A stretch of DNA of 33,159 bases from CAZDUZ01 sp964508755 (GCA_964508755.1 CAZDUZ010000006.1:1-33159); one strand, 5' to 3'. Positions 7,898-15,857 are shown, counted from the stretch's first letter. Numbers and translations are program-made. The notes: generated by a model from the sequence alone, not told the origin.

Positions 7898-9130
7898 TTA
7901 TTGTTTTGTTTTGAATACTTTGGTACTTTCCCTCGCAATACGTTTCCCGGATGGTAAAACTCGGTAAAATCCGAACGATGGTGTAAATCCGAGAGCCCAT
8001 TCCCAATTATCTACAAGTGTCCACCATAATACACCAATGAGAGGAACTCCTGAATGTATTGCTTTGTAAATAATTGAACGACACGATTTCATATAACTAA
8101 TTCTTTTGCTATCAACAATCGTGTTGTCATTCGGCTCTCCTTTATCTGCATGTCCCAGCTCTGTTATGAAAATTGGCTTTTTGTGTTTCTTCCAAACTGA
8201 AGAGAGAAAGTGTTCTAAACCTTGCGAATTTATATCCCAGAAAATGTCACTTGTTGGATACCGTCCCGAGGGTTTTCTCAATCCATATTCGTTGCAAATT
8301 CCACCTAGTTCTCCACCTAATTTAAACTGAATTGTTGCGGTATTATAGTACTGTAATCCAATAAAATCGTAGGTCTTAACACACCAATCGAGATAACGAT
8401 AATTCCATAAGTTGTCTAGAAAACGAATGGTCAATTTTTCTAAGATTGAATGTTGATTAAAGGGCTGAAACAAACAGAAATTTATTGAAGGTGCAACGAA
8501 AGAATTTGGAAATTGAGTTTTAATAATTGTGTAAGCTCGGGTATGAACACGGGCGAGGTTTCGGTAAACGTTAAGAGCTCTCCTTAGATTGCTTTTAAAT
8601 CCAGGAGGAAACATCCCAAGGACGAACGATTGAAATGCCCATGTGTTAGGTTCGTTTACGGTAATCCAGAATTTCACTTTGGATCCAAAATGCACAATAG
8701 CTTTATGCACATAGCTATCAACGTGCAAAATGTTTTCAACTTTTTGAAAACCACCCATTTTCTCAAACCAAAACGGATAATCGAAATGGAGAAGTGTGAC
8801 TACGGGTTCCATTTTTTGCCGGGCAATTTCTTTGAGAACATCAGTGAACCATTGAATATAGTAATGATCCCATGATCCTTGTTGTGGTTCAAGACGTGCC
8901 CAATCGAGAGAAAGTCTAAAAAATTTTAGTCCTAACTTTGAAGCTATTTCGATGTCCTCTTTGTAATGATTAATAAAATCCGGTCCGTCTTTTGAAAGGC
9001 TGTTGTCGAGAATCGTCCCTTCTTTTCTTTCCCAATCAAACCAGATACTAGAAGAACCTGCTCCACAATTCTGAACTCCTGAAATAGCAACTCCGTGGTT
9101 TAAAGAAGGATTTTTCTGCATATGACCCAA
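7898..9130 (-). CDS. glycoside hydrolase family 1 protein (beta-glycosidase)
   Basis: 410 aa, slightly shorter than usual GH1 enzymes (440-480). The fold is a TIM barrel. The acid/base glutamate is E160 in TVNEPNTW, and the nucleophile is E324 in ITELGH, where family members usually have ITENG. Other GH1 landmarks are VTLLHFDYPFW (112-121) and the C-terminal WWTLVDNWEWALGF (369-382). It should hydrolyse, or transfer, a beta-linked sugar; the substrate is unknown. No signal peptide is visible, so it is probably cytoplasmic. The start at 9130 overlaps the preceding gene by 31 nt; a second Met at 9121 is equally possible. It is the last gene of the rmlB-rmlA-propeller-GH1 group. Confidence 0.85.
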   Translation of the reverse strand: MGHMQKNPSLNHGVAISGVQNCGAGSSSIWFDWERKEGTILDNSLSKDGPDFINHYKEDIEIASKLGLKFFRLSLDWARLEPQQGSWDHYYIQWFTDVLKEIARQKMEPVVTLLHFDYPFWFEKMGGFQKVENILHVDSYVHKAIVHFGSKVKFWITVNEPNTWAFQSFVLGMFPPGFKSNLRRALNVYRNLARVHTRAYTIIKTQFPNSFVAPSINFCLFQPFNQHSILEKLTIRFLDNLWNYRYLDWCVKTYDFIGLQYYNTATIQFKLGGELGGICNEYGLRKPSGRYPTSDIFWDINSQGLEHFLSSVWKKHKKPIFITELGHADKGEPNDNTIVDSKRISYMKSCRSIIYKAIHSGVPLIGVLWWTLVDNWEWALGFTPSFGFYRVLPSGKRIARESTKVFKTKQ

Positions 9131-11379
9131 GACCCCGTAAATACAAATAGTCCTATAAGGAAAGGTAACAATGCTACTTCTCCGGTGTCTGCAAGACCGA
9201 GTATTTCAAGGGTATATTGTGCTTGAGAAGTGTTCCCTGTTTCATCTTGTGCTGAAACATGAAGAATGAAATGTTTGTGGGGTAAGTGTTGTTCAGGTTT
9301 CCAATTCCAGTTTCCTTCAGAATTTGTCTCGATTTTTTCTGTAATCTTAAGCTCTGGAATAGTAAGGGTAAGTGAACTTTTTTTACCCGTGATGCCTTTT
9401 ATCGTGGGCTGCGTTTCATGGGTACTTAATGCAGTTGTATTATTTGATACGAGAACATCCTCTACTTGGTCAATGGATATTTCTGGAGGTTGTGTATCGA
9501 CAGTAAATGTCAGAAGGGTGTAGTTTGACGGATATGTCGTGTTTCCAGCGCTGTCAGTACTGCGAATATACATAGTGTAAGTCCCGTCTGTCAGTTCGTC
9601 TTCTGGAGAACAGACGAATGATGCTTCTGATGATCTTGTAACAATTGAATCAATCCACGCGGATGTGGTTGTTGCTTCTTCTGCGTTTGTATGTGATGAG
9701 TAATTCCAGGTTAAGGTGTGGGTTCCTTGTGCTAATGGTACCCATTCAGTCCGCCAATCCTGATTACCGGTAAGTGAAGAATCGTACAAACCGTTTGAGG
9801 TACAAAGAGGATTATCAAGACAAAAGACGATAGATCTCAGCGGTGTTCCTTGTGTTTTCCAATCGAAGAAAAGGAAGGATGTCGATTCAATCGTGATGGT
9901 TTTATTAATGGATGACGATTCTTTCAACGAAGTAAGACTTGAAGAAAGAGAATTAATTCCAGACGTAGATGTTGTTGTACTTCGTGACCAGGGCACTTCA
10001 CCCGTTATAATCCAACTCTTTGAAATATCGACATCGGTATCAAATGTTTCATTTAATACTTGATTTGATAGTGAGCATTGTCTCCAATTGCTTTCATCTG
10101 GACTCAATGCATATTCCACTTCTTTAACGGCGAATTCATCATCATGAGCAATACCGGTAAACTGCGGTTTGGCGATAGAAAAGAGTCTTTGTGTAAGTGA
10201 AGTGATTGAAATACTCGGAGAGATACTATCTTTTTGAACGGATGCATACTTCAAATCTCCTCGCTCAGCCTCGAAGTACGATATGCCAACTGCACCACTA
10301 GGAAGGATCTTTAAAGAGGTGTAGTGTCCTGCGTTACCAGCGTTGTCGACAACCGAAGTGTTCCAGGAAATGCCAGAGTCATTTGATTGGCTAATATGGA
10401 GTGATTTATTTTCGTTGTGATGAAATGAAATTGCAATTCGATCTCCCGTACTTGCAATATCAGTATACGTTCCTGCAGAACCAGATGAATATATAACTGA
10501 TGTAGTCCACGAATTTCCACCATCCACCGACTTTGAAAAGCGAAGATCCCCATTGATACCGTCATAATGTGAAATCAAGTACTCTCCTCGCTCATTTGAA
10601 GTAATTGCACTGTCGAGACCTACCCCTTTGGCACGGTCAACCGTTTTCGAAATCCAGGTTACCCCGCCATCAATTGATTTTGCAGCTTTAAGAGTGCCAC
10701 TCGTAGTGTCGCGGTAAGAAATAATATAGTTGTTCTCAAGATCCACGGTAAGGGAATTGAACTGACCGACATTACCCGGAGAATCTACTGTTGTTTTTGA
10801 CCAACTTTTCCCTTTATCTGTGGATTTAGCGAATAAAAGATTCTGAAAGGTACTATCGTAATAAGAGATAAGATAATTATTATTGTTGTCGACGGCAACA
10901 GTAGAATAAAACCCCACATCACCTTCAGTATCTACCGTTACGACATTCCAGGTGTTTCCGTAATCAGATGAAGTTGCACACTTGAGGTTGTATGCGTCGT
11001 GACCTTCAAGGTAAGAAACTACATAATTGTTTACCTTATCAACGGTGATCGATGAATAATGTCCAACTATTCCTTCTTTATCTATCGTACTGCGGTTCCA
11101 GGTGCTCCCGTTATCTTTAGAAATGGCAAACTTTAAATCGTTTTCCTTGCCATCGAAGTAGGAAAGAATGAGATTTTTATTTGTGTCGATAGCCAGTGAT
11201 GAATAGTACCCAGTATCGGTTACACTATCAACGACGCGCATAGTGAAAATATCCTTAGCATATAAACGACTAGGAAAGAGTAAGGCAACAAAAAGACTGC
11301 AGGATATACCTGAAAACAACAGCAACAACTTGACCGTTGAACACAGTTTCATTCTGCTAAACAATAGCATACCCCTCAC
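9100..11379 (-). CDS. cell-surface BNR/Asp-box beta-propeller protein with LAxTG-type anchor
   Basis: 759 aa from a GTG. ATGs at 11370 and 11352 are alternatives, and the last gives the cleanest signal peptide, ending near LYA. Residues about 45-380 hold seven repeats of about 48 residues. Six end in an Asp-box (S-x-D-x-G-x-x-W: SKDNGSTW, SSDYGNTW, STDKGKSW, SIDGGVTW, SVDGGNSW, SNDSGISW); the seventh lacks it. This predicts a sialidase-like seven-bladed propeller, but no catalytic residues are evident. Ig-like domains follow (two near 390-620 and 630-725). The C-terminus has LADTG (729-733), a hydrophobic helix and CRK, a sortase signal of the LAxTG type. It likely sits on the cell surface and binds or processes glycans, beside the sugar genes. 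Confidence 0.8.
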   Translation of the reverse strand: MRGMLLFSRMKLCSTVKLLLLFSGISCSLFVALLFPSRLYAKDIFTMRVVDSVTDTGYYSSLAIDTNKNLILSYFDGKENDLKFAISKDNGSTWNRSTIDKEGIVGHYSSITVDKVNNYVVSYLEGHDAYNLKCATSSDYGNTWNVVTVDTEGDVGFYSTVAVDNNNNYLISYYDSTFQNLLFAKSTDKGKSWSKTTVDSPGNVGQFNSLTVDLENNYIISYRDTTSGTLKAAKSIDGGVTWISKTVDRAKGVGLDSAITSNERGEYLISHYDGINGDLRFSKSVDGGNSWTTSVIYSSGSAGTYTDIASTGDRIAISFHHNENKSLHISQSNDSGISWNTSVVDNAGNAGHYTSLKILPSGAVGISYFEAERGDLKYASVQKDSISPSISITSLTQRLFSIAKPQFTGIAHDDEFAVKEVEYALSPDESNWRQCSLSNQVLNETFDTDVDISKSWIITGEVPWSRSTTTSTSGINSLSSSLTSLKESSSINKTITIESTSFLFFDWKTQGTPLRSIVFCLDNPLCTSNGLYDSSLTGNQDWRTEWVPLAQGTHTLTWNYSSHTNAEEATTTSAWIDSIVTRSSEASFVCSPEDELTDGTYTMYIRSTDSAGNTTYPSNYTLLTFTVDTQPPEISIDQVEDVLVSNNTTALSTHETQPTIKGITGKKSSLTLTIPELKITEKIETNSEGNWNWKPEQHLPHKHFILHVSAQDETGNTSQAQYTLEILGLADTGEVALLPFLIGLFVFTGSWVICRKILL

Positions 11380-11394
11380 CCTACTTCAACGGAG

Positions 11395-12471
11395 TTAAAG
11401 AATTACTTTTGAATCGTCTCCAATAAAGAGTGAAGTTGATCGGGGGAGTCTCCAGGACTCAGTTACCAGGGAGCCTTTTCCAATTAAGCATCCGTCAAGA
11501 CGTTTCTTTACTGCGGTAATTTTGGCGTTATCCATAACGATACTATTTTCTATGTGAGATAGAGAAATCTCAGAATTTGCTCCTATTGCTGTATACGGTC
11601 CGATATAGCAATTTTCTATAACCGTGTTTTCAGCAATGGTAACGGGTCCACGTATGACGGAATCTTTTACGATAGAGGTTGGATGTAGTTCCACATTGCC
11701 CTCAATCTTAGAATCTTCGACAGTTCCTTTACAGGTTAAATCTTGTGCGTTTCTCAGGACGAAGGCATTAGCCTCAATAATATCTTCCGGCATACCTGTG
11801 TCCTTCCACCAACCGGTAATTTCAGATGCGGTGAAGTTATATCCATGCTTTACAAGCCAATTGATAACGACTGGTGGATAGTATTCCGGTTTGCCTGTTC
11901 CCTTCGGGTCGATGGGTTTAACCTTATCCATGCATTGGAATACGGCAGGCGTAAAGAAATAGATTGCGGTAAGTACTAAGTCGCTAATGTAACGTTTTGG
12001 TTTTTCTACTGTCCTTACCACTTTATTTCCGTTAAGCACTGCAACTCCGAAATTCTGATAATCAGGTCTTCTTACTACAAGTACGTGTGCATCTGATTTG
12101 AATTTTTTGAATGTCTCATAATGCTGCTTGAAGCCGCCAACCAGGATATTATCCCCTGCTGAAAATAGAAATTCATCATTTCCAATGATTTTTTCTGCCA
12201 GTTTGATCGGATACATCATACCGTTTGGAGAAGGTTGTTCGATATAGGTAATTTTTGTATTGAACGTGGATCCATCTCCGATGATAGAAGGAAGTTCAGT
12301 GTCACCTTTATTAATGTTAATAATGACTTCTGACACTCCCAAATCGACGGCATCATAAATGATCCGTGAAATCATTGGCATATTTGCTATGGGAAGGAGG
12401 TGTTTATTGGTTGTATGGGTAAGTGGACGCAGCCTTGTTCCTCTTCCTCCTGCAAGAATAAGTGCTTTCAT
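11395..12471 (-). CDS. rmlA: glucose-1-phosphate thymidylyltransferase, long form
   Basis: 358 aa. The enzyme makes dTDP-glucose from dTTP and glucose-1-phosphate, the first step of dTDP-deoxysugar synthesis. The N-terminus has the nucleotidyltransferase signature LAGGRGTRLRPLT (residues 6-18), then KHLLPIANMPMI, and FLFSAGDNIL with the metal-binding Asp. From about residue 245 a left-handed beta-helix is predicted from hexapeptide-like repeats (ENTVIENCYIGPYTAIGANS). That tail marks the long form, found mostly in archaea and antibiotic-sugar clusters; the short allosteric RmlA of enterobacteria lacks it. It starts four bases after the rmlB stop. rmlC and rmlD are not in the window, so the final sugar is unknown. 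Confidence 0.9.
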   Translation of the reverse strand: MKALILAGGRGTRLRPLTHTTNKHLLPIANMPMISRIIYDAVDLGVSEVIININKGDTELPSIIGDGSTFNTKITYIEQPSPNGMMYPIKLAEKIIGNDEFLFSAGDNILVGGFKQHYETFKKFKSDAHVLVVRRPDYQNFGVAVLNGNKVVRTVEKPKRYISDLVLTAIYFFTPAVFQCMDKVKPIDPKGTGKPEYYPPVVINWLVKHGYNFTASEITGWWKDTGMPEDIIEANAFVLRNAQDLTCKGTVEDSKIEGNVELHPTSIVKDSVIRGPVTIAENTVIENCYIGPYTAIGANSEISLSHIENSIVMDNAKITAVKKRLDGCLIGKGSLVTESWRLPRSTSLFIGDDSKVIL

Positions 12472-12475
12472 AGGA

Positions 12476-13489
12476 TTATTTAGCTAAACTTAAGTATTTT
12501 TCGGCTATTTCATCGGCTTTTGCTTTAAGCCCTTTCCACCATGATTCATTTTGTTTGTACCACTCGACGGTTTCGTGCAATCCTTTCTCAATTTTTACGT
12601 TAGGAATAAAACCAAGTTCCTGCTGACTTTTGCTCATGTCTATAGCGTAACGTTCATCGTGACCTTTCCGGTTTGGAACTGAAACAAGAAGATCAATTGA
12701 TACTCCAATCTCCTGTAGTATTTCATGAATGATCCATTCATTAGTTCTTTCACTATTACCGCCTACTAAGTAGGTTTCACCGATGGTTCCTTTTTGGATG
12801 ATAAGATCAATAGCTCTACAGTGGTCATCCACGTGTATCCAATCTCGGATATATTTACCGGTTCCATATACCGGGATCTTTTCTGATTGCATTGCCCTTG
12901 TTATAACGAGCGGTATGAGTTTTTCTGGGTACTGATACGGCCCGTAATTATTAGAACAATTAGAGATGGTTATCGGAAGTTTGTGGGTGTGAAAATATGC
13001 TCGAACTAAATGATCGGATGCAGCTTTCGAGGCCGAATACGGGCTTCTAGGGTCGTAACAGGTACGCTCAGTAAATTTCAATTCAGGTTCATCGAGAGGT
13101 AATGCACCAAATACTTCATCGGTAGAAATATGATGAAATCTGATGTTTCCTTGATTTCTTGCTTCTTCGAGCAGGGTTAGTGTCCCTTCGACGTTTGTTC
13201 TGATAAAGGGAAGTGCACCATCAATACTTCTGTCCACGTGGGATTCAGCTGCGAAATGTACAACGAGATCGATATTTTTCATTACCTCATGTACGAGCTC
13301 CCTATCGCATATTGAACCTTGTACAAAAGTATAATTTGGTTTTCCATACACTTCAGTGAGATTTGCGCAATTACCAGAATAGGTAAGTGCATCAATATTA
13401 ACGATCATGTCGTCAGGATGATTCTTCATCCAGTAATGGATAAAGTTGGAACCGATAAAGCCGCAACCTCCAGTTATCAATAGGTGCAT
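12476..13489 (-). CDS. rmlB: dTDP-glucose 4,6-dehydratase
   Basis: 337 aa from ATG 13489 (a TTG one codon upstream is possible but unlikely). An extended short-chain dehydrogenase: NAD-binding GGCGFIGSNF near the N-terminus, STDEVFG with the catalytic Thr-Asp-Glu triad of RmlB enzymes, and the active-site YSASK. It converts dTDP-glucose to dTDP-4-keto-6-deoxyglucose, using the product of the next gene. Length and motifs match the family. It is the first gene of the sugar operon; a TATTTT box lies eight bases before the ATG, but no convincing -35 is seen. Confidence 0.93.
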   Translation of the reverse strand: MHLLITGGCGFIGSNFIHYWMKNHPDDMIVNIDALTYSGNCANLTEVYGKPNYTFVQGSICDRELVHEVMKNIDLVVHFAAESHVDRSIDGALPFIRTNVEGTLTLLEEARNQGNIRFHHISTDEVFGALPLDEPELKFTERTCYDPRSPYSASKAASDHLVRAYFHTHKLPITISNCSNNYGPYQYPEKLIPLVITRAMQSEKIPVYGTGKYIRDWIHVDDHCRAIDLIIQKGTIGETYLVGGNSERTNEWIIHEILQEIGVSIDLLVSVPNRKGHDERYAIDMSKSQQELGFIPNVKIEKGLHETVEWYKQNESWWKGLKAKADEIAEKYLSLAK

Positions 13490-13626
13490 CAATCAATAAA
13501 ATAATAATTTATTCTCTTTCGAGAGTTGACGTTAACACAGCGTGTGCAAAAGTGTCATAAAATGTGTATGATGTGTATTGTTCAATGAAAGCGCGGTTTA
13601 TACGTATTACTTATTAAAACCAACGT

Positions 13627-14241
13627 ATGAAGGTGTTTTTTAGTTGTACTACCTATAATTTCGAGCAGTACCGAAGCAACTACTTTGCTATTAGGGATTA
13701 CATAGCTGACTCTGGTCATGTTTTAACGCATGATTGGATTCAAAAACTGCGAAACTTTGGTGAAAAACAAATTCCTGGTGTAGGTAAAGATGAGTATGGA
13801 AAGGCTGTACGTGGTATTGAAGAGGCTGATGCTTTGGTGTTTGAAAGTACCCTTTCAAGTTTTAGTACCGGTCATTTACTTACGCTTGGTCTTCAGCTAA
13901 AAAAGCCGATTCTTGTCATGTGGCTCGATTCGAGTTCTTGGGTTGGAAGAAAAGGATTCATTGAAAGTATTGAAGGTGAGAATTTAGAGTTAACTTCGTA
14001 CAATATGTCGAACTACTCTCTTGTGTTATCTTCCTTTTTAAACAAGTATGAAACTTACGGGACAAAGCACCGATTTAATCTCGTGTTGGATGAGCAGGAA
14101 TGGCAGTATCTAGAATGGCTAAATTACCGATCTTTCAAAACAAGAACTAAAATTCTTCGCGAATTGATTACAACGAATTTGCTCGAAGATGAAGAATACC
14201 GTGATTATCTTTCAAAGAAGAAGCTTAAGAAAACGCTTTAG
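13627..14241 (+). CDS. deoxyribosyltransferase-like domain fused to a ribbon-helix-helix-like tail
   Basis: 204 aa. Residues 1-140 resemble the nucleoside 2-deoxyribosyltransferase (NDT) Rossmann-like fold: MKVFFSCTT first strand, then EEADALVFES (65-74), then STGHLLTLGLQLKKPILV (80-97), which corresponds to the family's GTA-x-E-x-G-x-A-x-x-x-gKP block. The position of the catalytic glutamate appears to be Leu85, so catalysis of the classical type is doubtful. Residues 147-186 have the pattern of a ribbon-helix-helix DNA-binding domain: a strand (FNLVLD) and two helices ending KILRELITTNLL. A nucleotide-sensing regulator is one reading, and a cryptic enzyme is another. It lies just upstream of the response regulator on the same strand without a terminator between them. 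Confidence 0.6.
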   Translation: MKVFFSCTTYNFEQYRSNYFAIRDYIADSGHVLTHDWIQKLRNFGEKQIPGVGKDEYGKAVRGIEEADALVFESTLSSFSTGHLLTLGLQLKKPILVMWLDSSSWVGRKGFIESIEGENLELTSYNMSNYSLVLSSFLNKYETYGTKHRFNLVLDEQEWQYLEWLNYRSFKTRTKILRELITTNLLEDEEYRDYLSKKKLKKTL

Positions 14242-14248
14242 AGTATTC

Positions 14249-14280
14249 TTCACGATGTATTCACGGAGATTTTGCATAAT
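14249..14280 (+). promoter_or_regulatory. TTCAC direct-repeat site A and -10 box, upstream of the response regulator
   Basis: TTCACG at 14249-14254 and again at 14260-14265 (11-bp period), then AGATTTTG and CATAAT at 14275-14280. The second repeat takes the place of a -35 box. The leader to the ATG at 14331 would be about 44 nt. Its position suggests autoregulation by the response regulator. Confidence 0.5.
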
Positions 14281-14305
14281 TAAACCATTTGTACCACAAT
14301 TATAT

Positions 14306-14318
14306 TTACAAATTGTAA
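14306..14318. promoter_or_regulatory. 13-bp palindrome before the response regulator
   Basis: TTACAA, A, TTGTAA: a perfect 6-1-6 inverted repeat, 12 bp before the ATG at 14331. It may be an operator for a dimeric regulator, possibly the ribbon-helix-helix-like protein encoded upstream. AT-rich chance palindromes of this size are not rare. Confidence 0.3.
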
Positions 14319-14330
14319 TTGAATCTAAGC

Positions 14331-15005
14331 ATGAAAATACTCATCGTTGAAGATGAAATTGATATAGCCGATCCTCTTAAGAAAATATTGGAGGGGAGAG
14401 GTTTTGCCGTAGATATCGCAGAAGACGGAAAGATTGGACTCTCGTCTTCAGAGATGAATGACTATGATTGCATATTGCTCGATCTTAATCTTCCGGAAAT
14501 TGATGGAATTGAAGTTGCAGAACAACTGAGAAAGATAAAAAACACACCGATCATTATGGTAACTGCTCGTTCTCAAATCGAAAACAAATTAGAAGGATTC
14601 AGCAAGGGTGCTGATGATTATGTAACGAAACCCTTTAATATTGAGGAGCTGGTAGCACGAATAAAAGCCGTCATAAAACGCAAAAGTGAGAATAAAAGTG
14701 AGAAATTACTATGTGGAAAATTCCAATTGATACCTGAGCAAAACTGTGCGGTAAAATTTGATGGAGATGGTGCAGAAATTGAAAAAGTTTCTCTTACCAC
14801 GAAAGAAACGGGGATTCTCGAATATTTAATCAGGAATAAATCAAGGATTGTTTCGTCTGAGGAACTTCTTGAGCACGTATGGAATGATGAAGTAAATCTT
14901 TTTAGTGAGACGATTAAGACTCATATGAAAACGTTAAGAATCAAAATTGACCCAGGTAAAAAACTCATTAAAACCATAAGAGGTAAAGGATATATTATTG
15001 ATTAG
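14331..15005 (+). CDS. OmpR/PhoB-family response regulator
   Basis: 224 aa from ATG 14331 (a TTG at 14319 in frame is less likely). The receiver domain has the acidic pair near D8, the phosphoacceptor D51 (LLDLNLPEIDG), T78 and K100 (VTKPF). The C-terminal winged-helix domain starts near residue 125 and ends with a typical hairpin (TIRGKGYIID). Phosphorylation by the histidine kinase encoded 0.9 kb downstream should promote dimerisation and binding to tandem DNA repeats. Three matching direct repeats with an 11-bp period lie within 1 kb of the gene, one of them before this gene, so it probably controls itself and the secreted protein between it and the kinase. Confidence 0.92.
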   Translation: MKILIVEDEIDIADPLKKILEGRGFAVDIAEDGKIGLSSSEMNDYDCILLDLNLPEIDGIEVAEQLRKIKNTPIIMVTARSQIENKLEGFSKGADDYVTKPFNIEELVARIKAVIKRKSENKSEKLLCGKFQLIPEQNCAVKFDGDGAEIEKVSLTTKETGILEYLIRNKSRIVSSEELLEHVWNDEVNLFSETIKTHMKTLRIKIDPGKKLIKTIRGKGYIID

Positions 15006-15031
15006 GTGAATATCTTACGAATTCGGATCTC

Positions 15032-15064
15032 TTCACGTTCATTTCACGAAAGATTTTGTAAAGT
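15032..15064 (+). promoter_or_regulatory. TTCAC direct-repeat site B and -10 box
   Basis: TTCACG at 15032-15037 and 15043-15048 (11-bp period), then AGATTTTG as in site A, and TAAAGT at 15059-15064. It lies just after the response regulator and 224 bp before the next annotated gene, so it seems to drive a short transcript that ends at the terminator at 15148-15180. Confidence 0.5.
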
Positions 15065-15070
15065 GTGTGC

Positions 15071-15180
15071 ATGTCATCTGACAGTGACAGCTAAATTGGT
15101 ATAGATTTCGCCTATGCCACCTCAAATAAAAATTGCATAAGATCAGAGAGGGAGCCATGTAGCTCCCTCGTTTATTATTT
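15071..15180 (+). ncRNA. candidate small RNA or leader with a 7-codon ORF
   Basis: Predicted from promoter B and the terminator at 15148-15180, about 110 nt. The first base would be the A of an ATG lying exactly six bases after TAAAGT, opening MSSDSDS and a TAA. A second hairpin (GGTATAG with CTATGCC, one wobble pair, about 15098-15118) lies in the middle. It could be a regulatory RNA, a leader peptide, or only the 3' end of the regulator mRNA. Confidence 0.3.
15148..15180 (+). terminator. intrinsic terminator
   Basis: GAGGGAGC (15148-15155), a 6-base loop, GCTCCCTC (15162-15169), then GTTTATTATTT. The 8-bp GC-rich stem followed by a T-rich tail is a strong intrinsic terminator, placed between the response regulator and the secreted-protein gene. 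Confidence 0.8.
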
Positions 15181-15210
15181 ATACAACGGGACATTTCATA
15201 CACTGAGCTG

Positions 15211-15243
15211 TTCACCCTCTCTTCACTATAGTTTAGTTACTAT
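15211..15243 (+). promoter_or_regulatory. TTCAC direct-repeat site C and -10 box, upstream of the secreted protein
   Basis: TTCAC at 15211-15215 and 15222-15226 (11-bp period), then TACTAT at 15238-15243. The -10 starts 16 bp after the second repeat begins, as in site B. It would give a 39-nt leader for the gene at 15289. Confidence 0.5.
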
Positions 15244-15288
15244 GTATACGTTACTGTCAGACAATAATAAATTTAACTGTTCGTTGAT

Positions 15289-15831
15289 ATGAGTAAACGT
15301 AAATATATATTAACGATTGTCGGAGCGACTCTCGTAAGCGGAGGTTTATTATTTGCAGGAAGCAAAGCTCTTGCCGAAGATGCGGATGCATATCCCGTTA
15401 TTGTTGAGAATCTTGCAGAAAAATTTGATCTGAACCCTGAAGAAGTGGAAGAAGTATTCACGGTTACACGTGATGAAGAACGATCATTACGGTTAGAAAA
15501 CAGACTTTCTGCACTTGTTGATGAAGGTACTATCACTGAGGAACAGAAATCGTTGATTTCTGCAAAGATGGAAGAACATCATAATGCAATGGATGAAATT
15601 GACACACAGTCAATGACAATGTCTGAGCGAAGAACCGCTATGGAAAATCTCAAAACTGAACTTGAAGATTGGGCTGAACAAAATGATATTCCCCTGAGTG
15701 CCATGATGGGTGTCGGTCGAATGGGTGGACGTGGAGAAGGTCGTGGTATGGGTATGGGTATGGGTATGGGAATGGGTATGGGACAACATATGGGACGGTT
15801 TGATGAAGACCCAGAACTGCTCGTTGAGTAA
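15289..15831 (+). CDS. secreted Met-Gly-rich protein of the two-component locus
   Basis: 180 aa. Residues 1-29 are a signal peptide ending in ALA. Residues 40-95 resemble small secreted DUF2680/YckD-type proteins (FDLNPEEVEEVF, then LVDEGTITEEQKSLI). Residues 95-135 are helical with several His and Met. Residues 140-170 are Gly/Met/Arg-rich, with a run of Gly-Met pairs at about 153-166 and QHMGR after it. Methionine and histidine clusters like this can bind Cu(I) or Ag(I), so a metal-stress role is possible but unproven. It lies between the response regulator and the kinase and behind a candidate binding site of the regulator, which suggests it is their target or an accessory sensor. Confidence 0.75.
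   Translation: MSKRKYILTIVGATLVSGGLLFAGSKALAEDADAYPVIVENLAEKFDLNPEEVEEVFTVTRDEERSLRLENRLSALVDEGTITEEQKSLISAKMEEHHNAMDEIDTQSMTMSERRTAMENLKTELEDWAEQNDIPLSAMMGVGRMGGRGEGRGMGMGMGMGMGMGQHMGRFDEDPELLVE
15745..15780 (+). repeat. hexanucleotide tandem repeat GGTATG
   Basis: Six tandem units (four GGTATG, one GGAATG, one GGTATG) encode the Gly-Met run. The 6-bp unit means copy-number change keeps the reading frame, so the tail length may vary between strains. Confidence 0.85.
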
Positions 15832-15857
15832 CAGCTAATGTTATATCGCGACCAGCT

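Noticed and set aside
10311..10565. Minus-strand ORF of 84 aa in another frame of the propeller gene
   Set aside because: It is produced by the repetitive propeller sequence read out of frame.
13510..13525. CTCT-TTCG-AGAG hairpin before rmlB as a regulatory element
   Set aside because: The stem is only 4-5 bp and has no T tract or promoter alignment that would give it a role.
13627..14241. Part of an anti-phage defence system (NDT/TIR-like effector)
   Set aside because: The catalytic glutamate seems missing and no cyclase, Argonaute, nuclease or other defence partner is nearby; the neighbours are signalling genes.
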